Assembly: GCF_905147045.1 (NCBI RefSeq)
Contig: NC_065892.1
Location: 14,045,501-14,109,500, forward strand
Direction of reading: 5' to 3'
Source: Nymphalis io
Taxonomy: Eukaryota > Arthropoda > Insecta > Lepidoptera > Nymphalidae
Length of the DNA: 64,000 nucleotides
How positions within the stretch are numbered: the first letter of the stretch is position 1; every line of letters begins with the position of its first letter. Position numbers and translations under genes: made by a program. Positions 58,613-64,000 of the stretch are shown in pieces. Under the pieces are notes generated by a model. That model saw only the letters and a list, made by a program, of their open reading frames with translations. It was not told the origin of the DNA and did not search any database.

Positions 58613-59243
58613 TTAATAGGATTGACCCTTGAATTTAACTTTCTGCTCAGAGTGGTTGACGTGGTAGTCAAAACCAAGTAGACTAGGGTCGAAACCAGCT
58701 ATAGCTGTTCCAATTGGGCGAGCAATAGCGACACCAGAGGCCGCCACCGCTGTTGCCATTGGCCGGGAAGCGGCTAATCCAGTTTCACCAATCACTGCCA
58801 AACCAACAGGCTTCGCTTCAGCAATTATGGTGCCCTCGAGATAAAATTCACCGATAAAATTTTTATCCATTGGAGAATCGATGCTGATGCCTTCTTCGCC
58901 AACATCATCGTCATATGCGTCGTCGTATTTTCTTGTGAGGCTTGCATTTTTTTTAAACAGAACGTCAACATCATCTCCTATTTCATCGATCAATTTAATA
59001 GTATTAGAAGCAGCTTCCCCTAGTGAAAATAGTTGACCCTTGAATCTATTTTTTTTCTTGATTACCTAAACGGCCAGTTTTTCGTCCTATATTGTGTATT
59101 TTCAGTAAATTATTCGATAGAGTTTTAAGGCTCTGTAAATTTGCAGCTAATACTTTGGACAGCAGACTTTCATCCTTGTTTTTGACTATGTTTTCATTAC
59201 TTATACTCTCTTCAGCCACTACTTTCTCGCTAAGAATTGATCC
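58613..59243 (-). pseudogene. Host-type ORF with Pro/Ala/Val/Gly repeat domain, between inverted LTR-like arms
   Basis: On the - strand two open segments lie end to end. 59243-59046 encodes a Leu/Asn/Lys-rich helix-prone part (SLLSKVLAANLQSLKTLSNN). It closes at a stop just after an A8 run; a second frame starting right there runs to TAA at 58613. That frame has an acidic stretch (YDDAYDDDVGEEG) and a C-terminal domain AKPVGLAVIGETGLAASRP...IARPIGTAIAG, which resembles the repetitive domain of insect extracellular proteins that I recall as DUF4774 (from memory, not checked). A one-base change in the A-run would account for the frame change. It is unlike any retrotransposon product. It may be a captured host gene piece, a processed pseudogene, or an exon of a real gene whose intron boundary lies at the frame change. 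Confidence 0.6.
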
Positions 59244-59249
59244 TCAAAC

Positions 59250-59336
59250 TGTTCACTTAACACGATTGAAATATAATTTACTAATTTTTGGTTAACGCCA
59301 TCTACCGACAAATAGCATAACTAACTTAACTGAACA
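59250..59336 (-). repeat. BEL/Pao 3' LTR (short form, right arm of the inverted pair)
   Basis: On the - strand it starts TGTTCA right after a GGTGGGCGGTA purine-rich tract that follows the integrase stop, the usual layout of a BEL/Pao polypurine tract and LTR start, and ends TTAAGTGAACA. Terminal TGTTCA/TGAACA are mutually complementary, as for LTR ends. At 87 bp it is very short, apparently through an internal deletion relative to the left arm. Confidence 0.7.
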
Positions 59337-59363
59337 TACCGCCCACCAAGAACCCTCAGTTCT

Positions 59364-60690
59364 TTACAGCTTAGGTAAAGGAATCAATTTGGAAACCGGA
59401 CGTTTCAGAATAGAATTTTTATATTTTAAAGTGACAACTCTCACATGCCCGTCAGGACCAACGTGCTTGTGTTGGACTCGAGCCAGTAGCCATTTCGAAG
59501 GCGGTAAATCATCTTTCAAAATGACGACATCGTCGACATCTGGTTCACCAGCTGTATTTTGCCACTTGTGACGCTGTTGCAATGTATGTAAATATTCCGT
59601 TGACCATCGCCTCCAGAAGTGTGTCATCATCCGTTGTATTAGTCTCCATCTGTTTAACGGGCTAATTTTTTCTGCGACAAAATGTTTTTCGGGTAGTGTT
59701 ATCAGAGGTTCGCCAATCAGAAAATGTGCCGGTGTTAAAGGTGCGATGTCATCTGGGTAATCATTCAATTGGCATAATGGTCGAGAATTGAGACAAGCTT
59801 CAATCTGAGTCAAAAGCGTCGTCATTTCTTCAAAGATCAACGTCGAATCTCCAATGGTTTTAAGTAAGTGTATCTTCATTGATTTAATTCCAGACTCCCA
59901 AAGGCCTCCAAAATTTGGTGCTCTTGGAGGTATGAAATGCCATGATGTTCCATCATTACTTAGTAACTCAGCAAATTCCTTCATAACCTGACTCATGCTT
60001 TGATTTAACATTTTTGACAGCTCCTTTGCAGCTCCAACAAAATTTAAGCCATTGTCACTATATAAATCGGAACAATGACCGCGACGAGACACAAATCGTC
60101 TAAATGCAGCAATGAAACTTTGAGTTGTCAAGTCACTTACAGCCTCCAAGTGGATTGCCTTTGTTTTCATACAAACAAACAAACATAGGTATCCCTTGTA
60201 TGACCTTTGACCTCTACCCTTTGAAACTCTCATTTGTATAGGGCCAGCAAAATCCACTCCCGTCGTCTCGAAGGCACGTCCTGGATTAACACGTACCGCA
60301 GGAAGTTCAACCATCTTTGGTTGTATTATAGCGCCTCGGTGTTTCAGGCAGACAACACATTGCCGATAGCATTTCTTCGCTAGCTGTTTTAGACCAATGA
60401 TCCAGTAACGACTCCTTAAATAGTTCATCATCAAAGCTATGCCACCATGTAACAGTCTCTGATGAGCATCTCTAACTATTAAATTGGTAAGGTGAGTATT
60501 TTTCGGTATTATTATAGGGTGTTTATAGCGAGCAGAGACATGAGAAGCTTGTATTCTTCCACCAACCCGTAGAAGACCATCATCATCCAGGTAAGGTGAC
60601 AATAAAAATAATTTGCTTTTCTTTTTTATTTTTTGCTTTTGTATTATATCATGTATCTCTTCTGAATATTCTTGTTGTTGTATAATTTTA
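59364..60690 (-). pseudogene. BEL/Pao pol: integrase
   Basis: Integrase of a BEL/Pao LTR retrotransposon, which would join cDNA ends to the host genome. On the - strand it has an HHCC-type zinc domain (AHQRLLHGG ... CYRQCVVC), then the catalytic core with Asp in TTGVDFAGP, Asp in YSDNGLNFVG and Glu in GGLWESGIKS, and the Pao-type C-terminal region (PLTPAHFLIG, PLNRWRLIQ, KWLLARVQ). The frame is open for over 410 codons and ends at the stop at 59364. A frameshift at about 60690-60710 separates it from upstream pol. Confidence 0.92.
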
Positions 60691-60699
60691 ATGCATGTG

Positions 60700-61148
60700 T
60701 CATGTTCTTCTCATTTCCTCACTAGTTAAGTAATTTGGTTTATCATTTATCTCCTTTTTTGTTTTCAGGTGAAATCGTCGACAATAGCTGAGTACGCGTA
60801 TCATCTTGGTAAGTGTAGAAAATCTCTCCCATATAGGTTCAGTGTTATTACAAAAAAATGTTTTCGTGTGATTTTTTCTTTCTTCTAGATTTGTTTTAGG
60901 TATAACTAATTTAATAGATTTTTTTGTTTCAAGATTTAGCCAATTAGGTCCCTTCCACCACAGTTGTTTATTGTTTAACTCAGATGGATTCACTCCACGA
61001 GAGGCAAAGTCAGCAGGGTTATCTTCTGAAGTGACATGGTTCCAAGAATCATTATTCAGTCTAGTTTGTATTTCTGAGACTCGATTTGCTACGAAGGTTT
61101 GCCATCTGGTAGGTTGAGCTTCGATCCAGGCTAACACAACCATCGAGT
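60700..61148 (-). pseudogene. BEL/Pao pol: RNase H C-terminal part and linker
   Basis: Starts DSMVVLAWIEAQPTRWQTFV and contains HVTSEDNPADFASRGVNPSE and LWWKGPNWL, the standard Pao segment between RNase H and integrase. The N-terminal RNase H half expected before it (with its first catalytic Asp) is not present; the sequence jumps from the RT end at about 61169 to this point. Confidence 0.88.
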
Positions 61149-61168
61149 CAGTGTATGCGAAAATGTTT

Positions 61169-62160
61169 TCATATATCTATACATATTTTATAAATCCATC
61201 TCTCCAATTTTATTTTTTCCAATTCTTGTAGTCGTTGTCTATAACCTAACCATTCCTCTTTCAGATTAATTGGAACGTCTTCGTCCCATCCGCACGTACA
61301 GAGCCATAACCTTTGAATAATAATTTTTGCCTTTATTATAACTGGAGCTAACCATCCGAAAGGGTCGAATAGACGCGCCACTTCGGAAAGAATAGTACGT
61401 TTTGTTATAGGTTCTATAAGGTCAGGTAAGTTTATATAAAATTTAAACGTATCATCTATTCTATCCCATGAAAGTCCCAGTATTTTAATGACTTTATCAA
61501 ATTTAATTTCAAAAGGTTTTAATTTGGGGTTACTCTGCGTAATATTATCTAATATTTCATTACAGTTGCTCGACCACTTCTGCAATTCAAACCCAGCGCA
61601 TTTCAGTAAGTCATTTACTTGTTTGTAAATTTCCATAGCTTGATATACATCGTTAGCGCCGCACATTAAGTCGTCCATATAAAACGCTTTTTTTACTATT
61701 GATGCAGCCAAAGGAAATCTTTGCTCTTCATCTTCAGCGACTTGGAAAAGAGTGCGAACAGCCAAGAACGGAGCTGATGCTGTGCCAAAGGTAACAGTTA
61801 ATAACTTATAAGATAACAGATCTTCATGAGGGCTTTCTCTCCAAACAATTATTTGATAGTCAGCCTGTTTATCTGCGATTAATATTTGGCGATACATTTT
61901 CACAATATCACTAACCAGAGCTATTTTATATGTTCTCCACTCCATAATTAGAGTGCGTAAATCTCTTTGTATTACTGGTCCAGTTAACATCGTATCATTT
62001 AGAGAAAATCCTTTGGATCCCTTTGCAGAAGCGTCGAAAACAACTCGTAGCTTTGTTGTATCTTTATCGTCTCTCAAGATCGCATGATGGGGTAAATATA
62101 TCGCATTGTTGTTTTCTTCATTTACCTTTATCATATGACCCAGAGTTATTACCTTCATTA
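61169..62160 (-). pseudogene. BEL/Pao pol: reverse transcriptase
   Basis: Reverse transcriptase of the same element. Motifs in order: LPHHAILRDDKDTTKLRVVF, FSLNDTMLTGP, IALVSDIVKMYRQI, FGTASAPFLAVRTL and catalytic FYMDDLMCG, followed by FELQKWSSNC and VARLFDPFGWLAPVI. Open for about 330 codons. It is out of frame with the upstream gag-protease frame because of a frameshift at about 62150-62165. Confidence 0.92.
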
Positions 62161-63252
62161 TTTACCTTACAATATTCATTAATTACCTTACAATATTCTT
62201 GTTTCAATTTTATATTGTACTTAAATTTTCTTTCTAATTGTAGAAATCTAGATGTTGCTATTTCCTTAGTTTTTCCACATTTCTCTACTGGTTCTATATT
62301 TTCTTTAAAAGGTATATGTACTTGATATCTACCAGATTCTATTCTGACCGTCGTTTTTTTATAGATCTCTTCACACATCTGCTCTTCCTTAGTCATTTTA
62401 CGTTCATTGGTAAGTACTTCATTTTCAATTTCCCAAAACCTTTTTAGTTGTTCATTATCACTTACAGAGATGTGTAAACTAATTGTTTGTTTTTCCTTTA
62501 CAGGTTTTGTATCGTTAGTATCACCAGATAGAATCCATCCCAGGTATGTTGATTGTGCTACTATAGACCCAGACGGACTCTTCAGCAAACCGACATCTAT
62601 GATTTTACTATAGACTTCAGCGCCTAGCAGCAGTTGTATTTTATTCGGTATATGAAACTCAGGATCTGCTAGTGTTTTGTTATCTAGTGCAGGCCAATTA
62701 AACATCGTGATTTGCTGTGTTGGCAAATAGTTTGTAATATTACGTAGAACATACGCCTTGACATGGACTGTGAAGGTTGGTTTAACTCTTGATCTAAGGT
62801 TGACTTCCACCATGTGTTTGATGCTAAGCTGATTACCTCCACTCAGTCCAGTGACCACGCCGTTGATTTTTTCTCGTTTCAAACGCAACGTTTGAACGAT
62901 ATCCTCTGACACAAACGAGGCCTGAGAGCCTTGGTCAATGACAGCACGGTAGGTTCCTATGTTTCCATGGCTTGAAGACACATCCACCAGTGCGGTAGCT
63001 AATAAAATTTGACCAGGTTGTTTTGTAAAATGTGATACTATGTTTGTATGGTCTTTCTGACTTTCTTCTCTTACAGTTTCCTTTCTTTCAGGGTGCAATA
63101 AAGAGTGATGCTTTTTCTGACAAATACGGCAAGAGGTATTTCGCAGACATTTACTTGCTGAGTGGTTTGGGATAAGACAATTAAAACAGAGATTATGTTT
63201 TTGTACAAATTCCGATATATCCTTAAAGTTTAGTTTTACGAATTGCTTACAT
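62118..63252 (-). pseudogene. BEL/Pao gag C-terminal part and protease
   Basis: After the inserted SINE-like repeat, gag continues with CKQFVKLN, then Cys/His clusters LCFNCLIPNHSASKC and SCRICQKKHHSLLH (RNA-binding knuckles of Pao gag). Next comes the protease region with VIDQGSQASFVSE (the D-x-G-S active site). It ends near EYCKVINEYCKVNNE, a 7-residue in-frame tandem duplication, where the frame is lost. Confidence 0.88.
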
Positions 63253-63547
63253 TTTTTTTTTTTTATAGAAAAGGAAGGCGGACGAGCATATGGGCCACCT
63301 GATGGTAAGTGGTCACCAACGCTCTTAGACATTGGCATTGTAAGAAATGTCAACCATCGCTTGCATATCCAATGCGCCACCAACCTTGGGAACTAAGATT
63401 TTATGTCCCTTGTGCCTGTAATTACACTGGCTCACTCACCCTTCAAACCGGAACACAACAATATCAAGTATTGCTGTTTTGCGGTAGAATATCTGATGAG
63501 TGGGTGGTACCTACCCAGACGAGCTTGCACAAAGCCCTACCACCAGT
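63253..63547 (-). repeat. Hairpin-tailed SINE-like repeat (family 2) inserted in BEL gag
   Basis: Near-intact, almost identical to 40470-40758, with a 14-base T run at its left end. It splits the gag Cys/His cluster between CLYCKESHYIYQ and CKQF. Its own open frames are not genes. No clear TSD seen. Confidence 0.9.
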
Positions 63548-64000
63548 ATATACTTGATAGATGTAATGACTTTCTTTGCAGTATAGGCATGATATTGTAT
63601 TTTTGTCAAATGCTGTGTGGAATGAGCGGGCTCTAACAGTTTTGGAACTGTATTCTATCATCTCAAGCAATCGAAATCTTGTTTCTAAAAATTGTTGCAA
63701 TTCGTCAAACGTTGGAAAATCTTGCTCTAGTGCAATATGTTGCTCCCATAATCGATGACTTTCAGAATCCAATTTGTTTACTGTTATATAAACGATGATA
63801 GCACTCCACGATTCTGTCGGTAATCCAAGATTGCTCAAAGCGTTCAAACATTCAACCGTTGAATCAATTAATTGCCTTATGCTCACTGCAGATTCGGATG
63901 AAATATTTTTCAGGTTCAACAATTTTTTGAAAATACAATTTGATAGGTACCTCTTATTGTTGTATCTGTTTTTAAGTGTTGACCACGCTTGTTCATAATT
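63548..64000 (-). pseudogene. BEL/Pao gag, N-terminal side (runs off the window)
   Basis: The - strand frame is open to the right edge: WSTLKNRYNNKRYLSNCIFK, then LIDSTVECLNALSNLGLPTE, LWEQHIALEQDFPTFDELQQ and the start of the Cys cluster CLYCKESH. This is the Pao-type capsid region. The start codon and 5' LTR lie beyond 64000. Confidence 0.88.

Noticed and set aside
1..64000. CRISPR array, bacterial operons, riboswitches
   Set aside because: Introns, insect gene families and retrotransposons show that this is eukaryotic DNA; no regularly spaced short repeats were seen.

Overview
The window looks like insect, and most probably lepidopteran (butterfly or moth), nuclear DNA. It is AT-rich, has short-exon genes with GT-AG introns, and contains two secreted carboxylesterase genes and one MBF2-family gene. 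The rest is packed with interspersed repeats: non-LTR elements of the CR1/Jockey, RTE and R1 types, a Helitron, Ty3/gypsy and BEL/Pao elements, and several tRNA-derived SINE-like families. The order-level call is an inference from gene and repeat types; I could not search a database.

Region by region. 1-6.8 kb: a tandem pair of carboxylesterase genes on the + strand. The first enters from the left edge and lacks its first exon(s); the second is complete in three exons. Both keep the catalytic triad, and a 186-bp block around the active-site serine is far more alike than the flanking coding sequence, which suggests gene conversion. 6.8-33.4 kb: no host gene that I can support. It holds a 5'-truncated LINE (8.0-9.7 kb), RTE ends, many SINE copies, a decayed Helitron region (25.4-27.8 kb) with a 46-bp perfect palindrome, and a 34-bp-stem hairpin at 30.45 kb. 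33.5-34.8 kb: a two-exon MBF2-like secreted protein gene with a well-placed TATA box and initiator. 34.8-48.5 kb: again gene-poor, with SINE copies and LINE 3' ends. 48.6-49.6 kb: an R1-clade LINE 3' half.

50.8-58.0 kb: a Ty3/gypsy element with two internal deletions and several frameshifts. A CR1/Jockey-type LINE lies in its gag gene on the opposite strand. Its downstream LTR runs on into a second leader and gag start, a head-to-tail arrangement that breaks off in a TA microsatellite. 58.2-59.3 kb: two oppositely oriented, LTR-like repeats flank a host-type reading frame with a hydrophobic Pro/Ala/Val/Gly repeat domain. 59.3-64.0 kb: a BEL/Pao element on the - strand, running off the right edge, with a hairpin-tailed SINE-like repeat inserted in gag and part of RNase H deleted.

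The main biology is therefore a small secreted-protein gene set (esterases, MBF2) in a dense graveyard of nested retrotransposons. The observations most worth following are the conserved 3' hairpins shared between LINEs and non-autonomous repeats, the host-type reading frame between inverted LTR-like repeats, the head-to-tail gypsy arrangement, and the long perfect palindromes.
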